Positions 22,101-30,046 of a stretch of 46,170 nucleotides of DNA are shown piece by piece. The notes beneath the pieces are model-generated. The model was not told the DNA's origin. It searched no databases and was given only the letters and a program-made list of their open reading frames with translations. The DNA is from an uncultured Pelagibacteraceae bacterium. Its GTDB lineage: Bacteria; Pseudomonadota; Alphaproteobacteria; Pelagibacterales; Pelagibacteraceae. Position numbers and translations under genes: made by a program. The stretch's first letter is position 1. Each line of letters starts with the position of its first letter. Location: positions 1 to 46,170 of the forward strand of contig CACHWQ010000011.1 of NCBI GenBank assembly GCA_902583645.1. Direction: 5' to 3'.

Positions 22101-23885
22101 TATAATTCAGGTTTTGCATCTTCATTACAATCTTTAGAAGGTATAAAAGCTTCTGAAAACTATCTAGCTGCAAGGGAGGCTGATGAAGACCCATTGACTG
22201 GGGACCCATCTGGTGACACTACAACAGAGCAAGACTTAATAGCACCGTGTGATGATAGTGATGACTTTGGCATCAGTGGAACAGCTTCTTGTTTTAAAGG
22301 AACAACTTTTTATTTCGATGGTATAATTCTTGATTATGAGGACGGAAATAATATACCTGCAGGAGTTTTAACAGCTACAGAAATAAAAGATGGGGAGGCA
22401 AAATCTATCCCAATTGCAAGTGCAATGATGGAAAGTGGTAGTTTAAAAGTTACATTTGATGAAGAAAAAGTAATTAATGTCAATGTATCTGACGCAGAAC
22501 CTACTGAACCTAATCAATTCAGTATCTCAACTGCATGCAGAGGTGCAACAGGTATAGAACCAATTTATGACTATACGCAGCTAGGTGAGACTTGGTCATC
22601 GCCAAGAATATTTAGAATTCCATCAGAATCTAAAAATAAAAGAAGCAATGTAAAAGAAGATACTTACGTTGCGGTAATGGGGGGTGGTTTGAGTTTAAAT
22701 GATCCTTGTGCAGGATCTGCAGTTTTCTTAGTAAATTTAGAGGACAGAGAAAATCCTGGCTCAATCTTTGGAGCTGAGGAAAATGGAGGACCTATAAGCA
22801 TAGTTGATACTGATCCAGGCGGAGTTACAGTTGGTAATGATGTAATACCTACACCAGGCGGAAGCGATATAAATAACTCAATACCTTCAACGCCTTTAGT
22901 GATTACTCCAGATACTGCGTTTGGCATTCCTTGGAGAGGAGCGATGGTTTATGTAAACGACCTTGAAGGTAAGATTACAAAAATAAATCTTACAAACTCT
23001 GATGAAAACGGAGCAGATTTATTTGATCAAACAACATTATTTAAATTAAATGCTAGCACAGACAATGCAAGATACAGTTACTTCTCTATGGATGCCGGCA
23101 TAGGGTACTCCGACTCACAATTTTATTTATTTGGTTCCACTGGTAATTTCACAGATTTAGGTGGACGGGAAGAAGGACTAGATAACATCTTGTACGGGGT
23201 AAAAGATATAGATTTTCCATTCTTTAATCCTAATGGAAGAATTTCTGGAGGTGCTCATACAGCAGTTCCAAAAGGATCCGATGAGGATTTCATAGTAAAA
23301 GCAAATCAAAACGCCGATCAAGCAGATAGTATAGAAGATGCCGTCATTTGTAATGATGTTACAGGAGATGTATTTGGTGACAAATGTCCTACTCCAAGCA
23401 AGAAAGCTTGGTACATAGCTTTAGATAAAGATTCTAATGGATCATTTATAACTCCAAGACAATATAGAAAAGCATCTGCATCACCTACTTTATTTAGCGG
23501 CAAGGTGTATTTTCCAGTTTACCAACCACCGATTGGTCAAAACAAATGTAATCAGGGTAATGCATATATATGTGTTGCAGATGATGAATGTGGTACGAAT
23601 AAATCTCAAGGGCTGCAAACCAACGCTTCAGTCTCAACAAACAATGATGTTGATACTGACACTACATCAGGCACCGGTGCGCAAGAAGCAGTTACTATAG
23701 GAACAGAAAATAATGCTTGTGCATACATAAACGAAGGTGTGTTGTCTGAACTTGTTGTCTTTGGAACCAATCTTTATGCTAACGTTGCAGGCCCAAGTGA
23801 AGACGCGTCCACTCTTTATAGAGTACCAGCAATACCCGGTGATATAATATCTAATAGAGGTGGCTGGAGAGATAGTAGTTATTAA
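19104..23885 (+). CDS. pilY1: Pilus tip adhesin/mechanosensor PilY1
   Basis: This very large secreted protein (1593 residues) combines a von Willebrand A region with the PilY1 C-terminal propeller. After a signal peptide (to about residue 27), VDSSASM near 48 supplies a D-x-S-x-S metal-ion adhesion site. YVIVIGDGAMRNTG near 556 belongs to the same split domain, with a long insertion between them. From about residue 810 the propeller shows SRKSVIYAGANSGILHAID, FGVDGSPVVHDVF and WHTILFIPYGRGGAGFSVLDVTQPQ, all family hallmarks. DYDGDCNINE at about 793 looks like a calcium loop. PilY1 controls extension and retraction, adhesion and surface sensing. It is longer than many homologues. Alternative ATGs lie at 19110 and 19119. 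Confidence 0.94.
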   Translation: MQMDKMNKILKLLFVIFVFVNLQTSSNSKPVPPGAGEGDVAANILFLVDSSASMAAWIGNDGLDNVPNAVYDSTGRVIVTQGRGQGVVRYTYNDADEEYQRDRTFGRNGAIKFASTCAQVLFNNGANGTNQRMNTNVSRNGNAKSVTGLTTNVLTNENLIFFKTTVRRTYHLIFAFDETGRNCRMVLDLPAIGTVRGFDIKTINGVPYIFALGVSNASRRNGAFASCNLQTLMCQSQTFGRGGWSNLIRSFSRMSVNNEGTMLYMANGNLQGYELTRTGNAFSLNSNRQRYCERTNNPRLEDQLINVTSIAVSPDDSNIVYVGSAINFAIQRLQVSDTACTVLSSIGKGVRSLNKNIAGTGETTIAANDINFSQVWGLEVTGTRILTSTEYGFIDEFNEDNFNNTARDTAWLESMGGPRINRWTGVKQAIDAIVNDTTLTTGAHFGFGHWNAGESGRAKRSPRGGLHCHRNDGCVYYRGWTGSHPDGKSQLCNSDSCINVGISSQGAGKIMNVLRPLGLAWGTDANAFSQMAQKYFNDGSAGGLVFDETSECQLNYVIVIGDGAMRNTGPARARIAALRQQGIKTLFVAYGGNIRGTSMTRFEQLATAGSCGDDSSDECEDVIVANTPEDLKSELTSKIRQIIADKLAFTAPSITATIQEGGSLYQAQFGYEQFAEWRGKILRKRLNADGTVVHEMGVDGNWNAAVQMRAQSREAGVEDARNLWTAMPTVPYIGNWDNFTTENSSAIGSLFESLNYTVKDYHDGATGCNLGSNGNADDIIGLINFMSGVDYFDYDGDCNINEKRDSVMGDVYHSQLVEVGKPDANIKFEDNNQEAYWRAKNNYQSFAMNNLSRKSVIYAGANSGILHAIDASTGQELWGFIPPFVAGLLPQVINKNYNGKVDGSNGGSNPIFGVDGSPVVHDVFIKGISPSGAIESKKRWHTILFIPYGRGGAGFSVLDVTQPQVTGTGGPIHMFSIYNDNINKRILIADHEGNITQKTYNSGFASSLQSLEGIKASENYLAAREADEDPLTGDPSGDTTTEQDLIAPCDDSDDFGISGTASCFKGTTFYFDGIILDYEDGNNIPAGVLTATEIKDGEAKSIPIASAMMESGSLKVTFDEEKVINVNVSDAEPTEPNQFSISTACRGATGIEPIYDYTQLGETWSSPRIFRIPSESKNKRSNVKEDTYVAVMGGGLSLNDPCAGSAVFLVNLEDRENPGSIFGAEENGGPISIVDTDPGGVTVGNDVIPTPGGSDINNSIPSTPLVITPDTAFGIPWRGAMVYVNDLEGKITKINLTNSDENGADLFDQTTLFKLNASTDNARYSYFSMDAGIGYSDSQFYLFGSTGNFTDLGGREEGLDNILYGVKDIDFPFFNPNGRISGGAHTAVPKGSDEDFIVKANQNADQADSIEDAVICNDVTGDVFGDKCPTPSKKAWYIALDKDSNGSFITPRQYRKASASPTLFSGKVYFPVYQPPIGQNKCNQGNAYICVADDECGTNKSQGLQTNASVSTNNDVDTDTTSGTGAQEAVTIGTENNACAYINEGVLSELVVFGTNLYANVAGPSEDASTLYRVPAIPGDIISNRGGWRDSSY

Positions 23886-23916
23886 TTTAAAACAATATTA
23901 AAGAAAAACTTCTTAA

Positions 23917-24681
23917 TTAAAGTAAGAATTTAAATATAAGATCAATAGACAATATATAAATAATACATCCTATTACCAAGTGTGGGCCAAAAGGAATTTC
24001 AGTACTTAAATTTTTTGATTTTCTAATTAAACTTGGTAAAGAAAAACCTAAAGCAGTTAAGGATGAAAAAATTAGAATAAAAGGAATTGAAATCCAACCA
24101 AACCAAAATCCTAAAGCAGATAAAAGTTTTGCGTCTCCCAAGCCCATTCCATCCTTATTTTTGAATTTTTTATAAAAAAATATTAGTAACCAAATTATAG
24201 AATATCCAAATACACCCCCAACAAGAGAATGAATATAATCTGGAAAGATAGATCGATTTAAACTTGGATCAAATGATTTAATAAATCCTACAACCATTAA
24301 GCTATATGTTATTTGGTTGGGAATAATAAAATGTTTTAAATCAATAAAAAAAATAATAATAAAAGATATTATAAGAATAAAAAATAATAAAGTTGTAGTT
24401 GTCAATCCAAAAACAAAAAAAACAAAAAGAAAAGAAATAGCAGCAATTGCTTCAACTAAAAAATATTGAAAACTTATAACTGATTTACAACATCTACATT
24501 TTCCATTTAAAAGTATAAACGAAAAGAATGGAATATTATCATACCAATTGATTTTCTTTTTACACTTTGTACACTTAGATCTTCCAGTAACAACGCTTTG
24601 GTCCAATGGTAACCTGTAAATGCAGACATTGCAGAAGCTACCCCATAGAGCTCCTAGAATAAATACTGTAATTAATAACAC
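23917..24681 (-). CDS. pilD: Prepilin leader peptidase/N-methyltransferase PilD
   Basis: This integral aspartyl protease cleaves after the leader glycine of the pilins and methylates the new N-terminus. The N-terminal domain has GSFCNVCIYRLP and two zinc CxxC pairs (CTKC and CRCC), so the methylase part is intact. The catalytic aspartates lie in FFIDLKHFIIPN and in GMGLGDAKLL, followed by EIPFGPHLVIG. The 254 residues are slightly short but complete. The start is a GTG at 24681-24679. It is convergent with pilY1 and divergent from the GAF-SpoIIE gene, with 103 bases between. Confidence 0.94.
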   Translation of the reverse strand: MLLITVFILGALWGSFCNVCIYRLPLDQSVVTGRSKCTKCKKKINWYDNIPFFSFILLNGKCRCCKSVISFQYFLVEAIAAISFLFVFFVFGLTTTTLLFFILIISFIIIFFIDLKHFIIPNQITYSLMVVGFIKSFDPSLNRSIFPDYIHSLVGGVFGYSIIWLLIFFYKKFKNKDGMGLGDAKLLSALGFWFGWISIPFILIFSSLTALGFSLPSLIRKSKNLSTEIPFGPHLVIGCIIYILSIDLIFKFLL

Positions 24682-24784
24682 GGTCTAAAGTTTGATCTGA
24701 GCTGTAATTTCTAATATACTATCCACAACATAATGAATTAACAAAAATGCATCTTGTAAATGAAGGTAAAAGTTAGGTGAATAA

Positions 24785-26125
24785 ATGACTACTTCCATAG
24801 TGGAAAATTACCAAAAAAGTAATAGATTGCCAATTAAAAACATGTTTTTTGGAAAGAAAAAAGAATTGAAAAAGGAAACTGAGGATACTAGTAGCAAAGA
24901 TCTTGCTATAGTAACCCAGATGAACCAAGAGTTTGCTAAGTCTCTTGATTTAAAAGAAACCTTACATAATTCATTAGAAGTTATCATAAAAAGAATAGAC
25001 GCACAGGCAGCAAACATATTTTTAATTGATGACAAAAGCCAATCATTTCAATGTATCGCATCTAAACATCAAGCTTATTTAGAGGATTTTCAAATACCAA
25101 TTACACAAGGTGTAATGGGTAAAGCAGCGGTTATAAAAAAATGTATTAGAGTTGGCAATGTTAGAAAAGATGTAAGAGAAATCGCAGAGTTTTATTTTGA
25201 TTTAGATAATAAAACAAACTTTACTACGTATTCTGTATTATGTTCACCGTTAATTGTTTCAGGAGAATGCATTGGTGTTATTCATTGTTTAAATAAAAAA
25301 ACTGGAAATAAACTTTTCGAAGAAAACGACAGAAAGCTTTTAGAAACTTTATCTGGACCAGCTGCTTTAGCAATTAGAAATGCAAAGATGGCAAAAGATT
25401 TAGTAGAAAAGAACAGAATGCAAAAAGAAATAGAAATTGTTGGCGAGATTCAAAAAACTTTGTTATCTCAAAACAAAAAAGATAATTTTCCAATTGCTGG
25501 AATTAATATTCCTGCAAAAGTTGTTTCTGGAGATTTTTATAATTTTGCTGAGTTGTCAAATGGTATTTTTGGATTTGGTGTAGCGGATGTTTCAGGAAAA
25601 GGAATTAAATCTTCTTTGTTGATGTCAAAGGCATCTAGTCTTTATAGATGTTTAAGTAAAACAAATTATTCTGCGGCTGAACTTTTAAACACTTTAAATT
25701 CTGAAATATGTGAAACTACTTCTCGAGGAATGTTTGTTACAATGTTAATAGGAATTTATGATAGTAATAAAAAAGAATTAACATTAGCTAATGCAGGACA
25801 TGAACCTCCTTTAATTTATTCTAAGGATGGAAATTTTTCTAATTTTGAAGAAGCAGGTCCGCCACTTGGTATTGCACCAAAATTTAAATTTAAAGAAACA
25901 AAAATTAATTTTTCAAACAGTTCAATGTATATTTTTACCGACGGTATTACAGAGATTAAAGACGCGGAAGGGAAAATGCTAGAAGCCCAAGGGTTTCAAA
26001 ATTATATTAAGAAGTATCAAGAAGTTCCAAATAACGAAAGATTAAATAAAATTATTGAAGATATAATTAAATCTGGTCGAATACAAAAAGATGATTTAAC
26101 AATTGTAGTTGTTGATGGAAAATGA
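24785..26125 (+). CDS. GAF-domain SpoIIE/RsbU-type serine phosphatase
   Basis: This cytoplasmic PP2C-type phosphatase dephosphorylates STAS-domain anti-sigma antagonists in known partner-switching systems. A GAF sensor spans residues about 50-205 (NIFLIDDKSQSFQCIASK, ITQGVMGKAAV). A short coiled linker (EIVGEIQKTLL) leads to the catalytic domain, residues about 230-445. Metal-binding motifs are VVSGDFYNF, FGVADVSGKGIKSSLLMSKA, ANAGHEPPL, FTDGITEIKD and the terminal QKDDLTIVVV. No membrane segment is seen. It is homologous in its catalytic part to the CHASE2 phosphatase at 40184. It overlaps a small membrane gene by four bases. The likely substrates are the two STAS proteins at 35563-36143 (inference). 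Confidence 0.92.
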   Translation: MTTSIVENYQKSNRLPIKNMFFGKKKELKKETEDTSSKDLAIVTQMNQEFAKSLDLKETLHNSLEVIIKRIDAQAANIFLIDDKSQSFQCIASKHQAYLEDFQIPITQGVMGKAAVIKKCIRVGNVRKDVREIAEFYFDLDNKTNFTTYSVLCSPLIVSGECIGVIHCLNKKTGNKLFEENDRKLLETLSGPAALAIRNAKMAKDLVEKNRMQKEIEIVGEIQKTLLSQNKKDNFPIAGINIPAKVVSGDFYNFAELSNGIFGFGVADVSGKGIKSSLLMSKASSLYRCLSKTNYSAAELLNTLNSEICETTSRGMFVTMLIGIYDSNKKELTLANAGHEPPLIYSKDGNFSNFEEAGPPLGIAPKFKFKETKINFSNSSMYIFTDGITEIKDAEGKMLEAQGFQNYIKKYQEVPNNERLNKIIEDIIKSGRIQKDDLTIVVVDGK

Positions 26126-26427
26126 TTGGAATAAGCAAAACAATGATTGTATTTGCAATTGTGCTAACTACAATCTTGTATTGGGCTTCAAGTAATGTTT
26201 GTAGATATAACTTTGCTATAGAAAAAAAATCAAATATATTAAATATAATTACCAATGAAATAGACCCCTCGTTATATCAATCAAGAAATTTTTATTTTAA
26301 AGAGTTAAATTGTAATAAAGTTAATCTAGATTTTAATTTAGAAAGGATGATTGATAATTTTAGAACAATAACAGTAATGGTTTACCAAGAATTAAATACA
26401 GATATAAGAGGAAACCCAATCGAATAA
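26122..26427 (+). CDS. Small single-span membrane protein coupled to the phosphatase gene
   Basis: I do not recognise this 101-residue protein. It has one N-terminal hydrophobic segment (residues about 5-23, MIVFAIVLTTILYWAS) and an extracytoplasmic or cytoplasmic tail with two cysteines (C27, and C near 64 in ELNCNK). ATGA overlap with the phosphatase gene makes translational coupling likely. A role as membrane anchor or signal input for the phosphatase is possible but is inference. A 551-base gene-free region follows. Confidence 0.6.
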   Translation: MIGISKTMIVFAIVLTTILYWASSNVCRYNFAIEKKSNILNIITNEIDPSLYQSRNFYFKELNCNKVNLDFNLERMIDNFRTITVMVYQELNTDIRGNPIE

Positions 26428-26482
26428 TTAGAATTCGATGTTATTTCATGACTTGCACGCTAAATTATAAAATTTTAAGAAA

Positions 26483-26499
26483 TACAATTTAAAATTGTA
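26483..26499. repeat. Inverted repeat, possible weak terminator of the phosphatase transcript
   Basis: TACAATTT-A-AAATTGTA is perfectly symmetrical with 8-base arms. A T-rich stretch follows about 5 bases later. The stem is entirely weak (one G-C pair per arm), so it could be an operator or a poor terminator for the phosphatase and small membrane gene. Confidence 0.3.
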
Positions 26500-26623
26500 A
26501 TATTTTTTATTTTTTTTCTAAAAAGTGTACAATTTCTAGTAGAAAAAAAAGTTTTTTGTCAAATTTTCCATTTTTTTTCAAAATCTTTGCTCCTACATAT
26601 AAATTTTTTTTTTTAAAAATTAC

Positions 26624-26958
26624 CTCTAACACAAAAAAATATTACTCTAACACAAAATATTTGAATTATCTCATAAATGTAAATATCGTTGATTTTATTG
26701 ATTTTTTTGCAAAAATAAAAAATTTAAACATTCTAACACAATTAAAAAAATAGACTTGTGTTAGAGTATTTTATAATTGTGTTAGAGATTTTAGAATTTC
26801 ATCAAATTTTTTAAAATCATGATAATTTTATTTTATTTAAAAAAACGTCCATTTTACTAGTATATTTGAATAATAACCCAAAATGGCCATGCAACTTAAA
26901 GTTATGTGTTAGACTTAAATCAATTTTTGTGTTAGAGATTCGCTAATTTGTGTTAGAG
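26624..26958. repeat. Array of eight TGTGTTAGAG repeats in both orientations, 21-base phasing
   Basis: Forward copies start at 26757, 26778, 26905 (last base C), 26928 and 26949. Reverse-complement copies (CTCTAACACA) start at 26624, 26645 and 26731 (first base T). Start-to-start spacing is exactly 21 bases for the pairs 26624/26645, 26757/26778 and 26928/26949, and 23 for 26905/26928. Twenty-one bases is two DNA helix turns, so bound proteins would face the same side. Flanks agree to about TTGTGTTAGAG. The last copy ends 20 bases before the ATG of the PilM-PilN gene. This looks like a binding-site array for a regulator, or an iteron-like structure; the binding protein is unknown. Confidence 0.85.
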
Positions 26959-26978
26959 AAAATATATTTAAAAATTAT

Positions 26979-29345
26979 ATGAGTGATCAAGACGACGAAA
27001 AAAAAATAGTTAACGATGATATTTCTCAGTCTAATGATGAGAATCAATCAAAAGTTGATTCAACTGAGGTTCCTAAAACTGAAGAGACTCAAAATACTGA
27101 GACAACTTCAGAGGGAACTAAGAATAATGATCAAAATTTAGATCAAAATGAACAGTTAAAGCCCGATAACAATACAAATGAGCAAAATGGAGGATCTGGT
27201 CACGAAGTAATACATAAAAAAGACGGGAGATTGCATATTTATGTAAGGCAAGACAAGTATAAGGGAGAACTAAAATCAAAAAATTGGGTAGGTAGACTTT
27301 ATATTGATGGAAAACAAAAAATTTCTTCCTCAGGTACTACAAATTTGGATGAAGCAATACCAATTCTGGAAAAATGGTACGATGATATCATTGCTGAAAG
27401 TGAAAGATTAAAAAAACAAAGTATTCAAACAGAAAATAATGAAAATAAAACAACCGTTGAGGAAAATAAACCAAATATTAATGAACAAACTGCATCAACT
27501 GCCCCAACTTCTGAGATAACAGCCGTAAATCAAAATATAGACAATAAACCCGCAGAACAAGCAACTCAAACTAAATCAACTGAAAGTTCTGAAGTTTCAA
27601 AATCAGATCAAGTGAAAAACAAATTAACAAATATATTTGGAAAGTTAAAAGATTTAAAAATTAAAAAACCAAATATACCAGGAATTAAATCGCCAAAACT
27701 TTCAAAGGGTTCAAAAAATAATTTTAAATCTAAACTTGAAGGTTTTTTTAAATCTAAACTTGGAAAATCATCTGTACAAGGTGAAGAAATACTAGGTGTT
27801 GAATTATCTAACAAAGAAATTAGACTTGCTCAAATTACAAGTAACAAAGCTAATCAGTGGGTTTTAGAAAAATTTCACACCCATAAAATAGAAATTGCAG
27901 ACGAAAGCACCGTTTTAGAGAACGCTGAAAAATTTACTGAAGAACTAAAATTAGTTCTTCAAAAATATAAAATTACAACCCCTAACGCAGCTTTATCAAT
28001 ACCCGTTACAAGCGCAATAATAAGAGTTGTAACTGCTCCACTAATGAAAGATGAAGAATTACAAAAAGCTATTGAAACAAACTCTTTGTGGGAAAATTTA
28101 GTTCAATTAACTGACAATCTTGATGACTATTCAATTTTCCATCAGGTAATAAACAAAAATGAAAAAGCAAATACAATGGATATATTATTTGTTGCTTCTA
28201 AATTGGCAGATATTAATAGCTACACAACAATAATTAAGAATACTGGATTAAATCCAGTAATTATTGATGTAAAATGTTTTGCATTAAAATCTGCAGTCGA
28301 TCAAATAAATCAAATTTCAAATAAAACTGAAGATGCAAATTTAACTGCTGTCTTAGAGTTTGGTCTAGATGAAAATTACTTAATGATTTTATATGATAAT
28401 AACCCAATTATTACTGATATATTTTTAAGAGGCCTAGATAGAAAAATTCTTTTATCTTCCCAAAACGTTGAAGAAAAAGAAGGACTTGTTCGAAGATATG
28501 TAACGCAAGTAAAACAAGCAATTCAAGACTTTGAGACTAAATATGAAAAAAGAATAAGAAATATTAAAGTCGTATCTGATATTGAAAACGTAGAAGAATA
28601 TTTGTCCTTCTTTAGAAAAAATTTAATGAATGTTGGTTTCAATCTTTTTGACCCGATTGAAGGCTTGAATGTTCCTAAACAATTTGAAGATAAAGTAAAT
28701 CTTCCTAATAGATCATACCTTACAACAGCTATAGGTCTTGCATTTAGGAAATTAGACGTATTCGGTTATTATAAATTTGTTACTGCTGTTAAAAATATAA
28801 ATTTATTGCCTAATAGACAAAGCATGTTCAAACAAAAGAAAATGAAGGCAATTTCTGGCTTTGCATTTAAAGGTGTGGCAGCATCTATTGCAGCAATTTA
28901 CTTAATTTTGTTTTCTTTATCATTTTATCAAATTTACTCATTTAACAAACAATTATCAGATTATGAAAAGGTAAAAAAAATTCATATAGATAAAGGCAAA
29001 GAGAATGAAGCAATTACCAAAGAGTTAAAACTAATAGAGACCACTCTTAAATTGAGTAGAACTTTAAAATCAAATAAGGAATTAACCTATAGAGTTCTTG
29101 CTCAAGTAGCTTCTAGTGTTCCAAAAAGAGTAAGATTTGACTCTGTAGAATATAATGGAAAATATAACATTACAATTCAGGGTATAGCTGCAACTGACCA
29201 AGACATATTAAGATTTATAGAAAATTTAAGTAAACAGAAAATGATAGAACAAGCATCTCTATCATCAATGAAGCTTCCAAAGGCAACAGTAGGGGGCGCA
29301 ACAATGAAAGGATTCAGAGTTTTTGTAAGAATTAAAAGAGGTTAA
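26979..29345 (+). CDS. pilM: PilM-PilN fusion (MshI-like) with an extra N-terminal domain
   Basis: This protein joins the cytoplasmic actin-like PilM to the membrane PilN of the pilus alignment complex. Residues 1-74 are acidic and disordered. Residues about 75-145 (DGRLHIYVRQDKY, WVGRLYIDGKQKISSSGTTN, DEAIPILEKWYDD) form a small beta-beta-beta-alpha-like domain resembling the arm-binding N-terminus of integrases. Next come a Gln/Asn/Thr-rich linker and a Lys/Pro-rich stretch. PilM spans about 268-600 (ILGVELSNKEIRLAQI). At 607 INLLP, the PilN peptide that normally docks into PilM, is covalently attached, then a membrane helix (628-650) and the PilN periplasmic domain. The 788 residues equal both proteins plus about 265. 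The gene starts 20 bases after the repeat array. Confidence 0.85.
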   Translation: MSDQDDEKKIVNDDISQSNDENQSKVDSTEVPKTEETQNTETTSEGTKNNDQNLDQNEQLKPDNNTNEQNGGSGHEVIHKKDGRLHIYVRQDKYKGELKSKNWVGRLYIDGKQKISSSGTTNLDEAIPILEKWYDDIIAESERLKKQSIQTENNENKTTVEENKPNINEQTASTAPTSEITAVNQNIDNKPAEQATQTKSTESSEVSKSDQVKNKLTNIFGKLKDLKIKKPNIPGIKSPKLSKGSKNNFKSKLEGFFKSKLGKSSVQGEEILGVELSNKEIRLAQITSNKANQWVLEKFHTHKIEIADESTVLENAEKFTEELKLVLQKYKITTPNAALSIPVTSAIIRVVTAPLMKDEELQKAIETNSLWENLVQLTDNLDDYSIFHQVINKNEKANTMDILFVASKLADINSYTTIIKNTGLNPVIIDVKCFALKSAVDQINQISNKTEDANLTAVLEFGLDENYLMILYDNNPIITDIFLRGLDRKILLSSQNVEEKEGLVRRYVTQVKQAIQDFETKYEKRIRNIKVVSDIENVEEYLSFFRKNLMNVGFNLFDPIEGLNVPKQFEDKVNLPNRSYLTTAIGLAFRKLDVFGYYKFVTAVKNINLLPNRQSMFKQKKMKAISGFAFKGVAASIAAIYLILFSLSFYQIYSFNKQLSDYEKVKKIHIDKGKENEAITKELKLIETTLKLSRTLKSNKELTYRVLAQVASSVPKRVRFDSVEYNGKYNITIQGIAATDQDILRFIENLSKQKMIEQASLSSMKLPKATVGGATMKGFRVFVRIKRG

Positions 29346-29347
29346 AT

Positions 29348-30046
29348 ATGGATTTAAATATTGATTTTAAAAATTTAAAAGTTGATGACATAAAAGAAAA
29401 ACTTTTAAAGTTAGCAGATAAAAAAACTTTAACTAAAATTGGTATTGGTGCAGGAGCAGTAATATTTTTCTTAATAATTTACTACGCTGTTTTAAATCCT
29501 ATAGTTAATAAGAAAAAAATACAAATAGACGATATGAATGAAAAAAAGCAGGAAACTGCTGAATTCGTTCAACAAATAAAATCAAAGCAGAAAAAAATAA
29601 AGAAACTTAAACCTAGATATGATGAGTATTCAACCTTATTTCATTCAAGAGCAGAAGTAGAAGGTCTGTATAATACTTTAAGCGTATTTGCTGGAGAAAA
29701 TGATTTAGTTATTTCGAAAATTGAAAAAAAAGAAATTAAACAAGTTACCAAATCTGATGCACTATCTAAGGTAGCTAAAGGTAAAAAAAAGAAAAAAAAG
29801 AAGAAGAAGAAGAAGAAGGGCGCAAAGATTAAAAAAGAAAATATTGCTTATTACACAATCCCAGTGGATTTTGAGATTACTGGTAATTTTATTGGTTATA
29901 TTAAGTTTAAAAGAGCCCTTTCATTATCAAAAAAGATGTTAAACTTTGACAAAGAGTCAATACAAGTGGTAAAAGGAGATTCAACCGGGGCGATAAAAGT
30001 AAGTGGAACTTTAACTATAGTGGGGTTGGCTGATGACTTTTTTTAA
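29348..30046 (+). CDS. pilO: Pilus alignment protein PilO-like (MshJ-like)
   Basis: A bitopic inner-membrane protein that pairs with PilN. There is one membrane helix (residues about 32-52, IGAGAVIFFLIIYYAVL), a coiled coil (VNKKKIQIDDMNEKKQ) and a periplasmic ferredoxin-like domain (YTIPVDFEITGNFIGYIKFKRAL). A run of 12 consecutive lysines (bases 29783-29818) lies in the loop between the two halves. Such a run is unusual for PilO and may be a replication-slippage product; both AAA and AAG codons are used. It starts two bases after the fusion gene and overlaps pilP by 14 bases. Assignment is by position plus topology. Confidence 0.8.
   Translation: MDLNIDFKNLKVDDIKEKLLKLADKKTLTKIGIGAGAVIFFLIIYYAVLNPIVNKKKIQIDDMNEKKQETAEFVQQIKSKQKKIKKLKPRYDEYSTLFHSRAEVEGLYNTLSVFAGENDLVISKIEKKEIKQVTKSDALSKVAKGKKKKKKKKKKKKGAKIKKENIAYYTIPVDFEITGNFIGYIKFKRALSLSKKMLNFDKESIQVVKGDSTGAIKVSGTLTIVGLADDFF

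Larger units (their letters stand above)
26428..26978 (+). other. 551-base gene-free, extremely AT-rich region with a repeat array
   Basis: No convincing gene is present; a 65-residue frame at 26556-26753 is low-complexity Phe/Lys/Asn and starts with TTG. The region holds an 8-base-arm inverted repeat at 26483-26499, long A and T runs, and the eight-copy TGTGTTAGAG array (26624-26958). It separates the phosphatase pair from the second pilus block, so the promoter of that block should lie here. It is the longest gap in an otherwise packed window. Confidence 0.8.

Noticed and set aside
24718..24729. DnaA-box-like ACTATCCACAAC, also found at 43369-43380 (and a TTATCCACG at about 1551)
   Set aside because: Isolated near-matches to TTATCCACA with no cluster, no AT-rich unwinding element and no replication genes nearby; not enough to propose an origin.
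26556..26753. 65-residue frame in the repeat-containing gap
   Set aside because: It starts with TTG, has no ribosome site, is low-complexity Phe/Lys/Asn and runs through the repeat copies, so it is an AT-rich accident.
26624..26958. CRISPR array interpretation of the repeats
   Set aside because: The repeat is only 10 bases, occurs in both orientations, spacers are 11-13 bases or much longer, and no cas genes are near.
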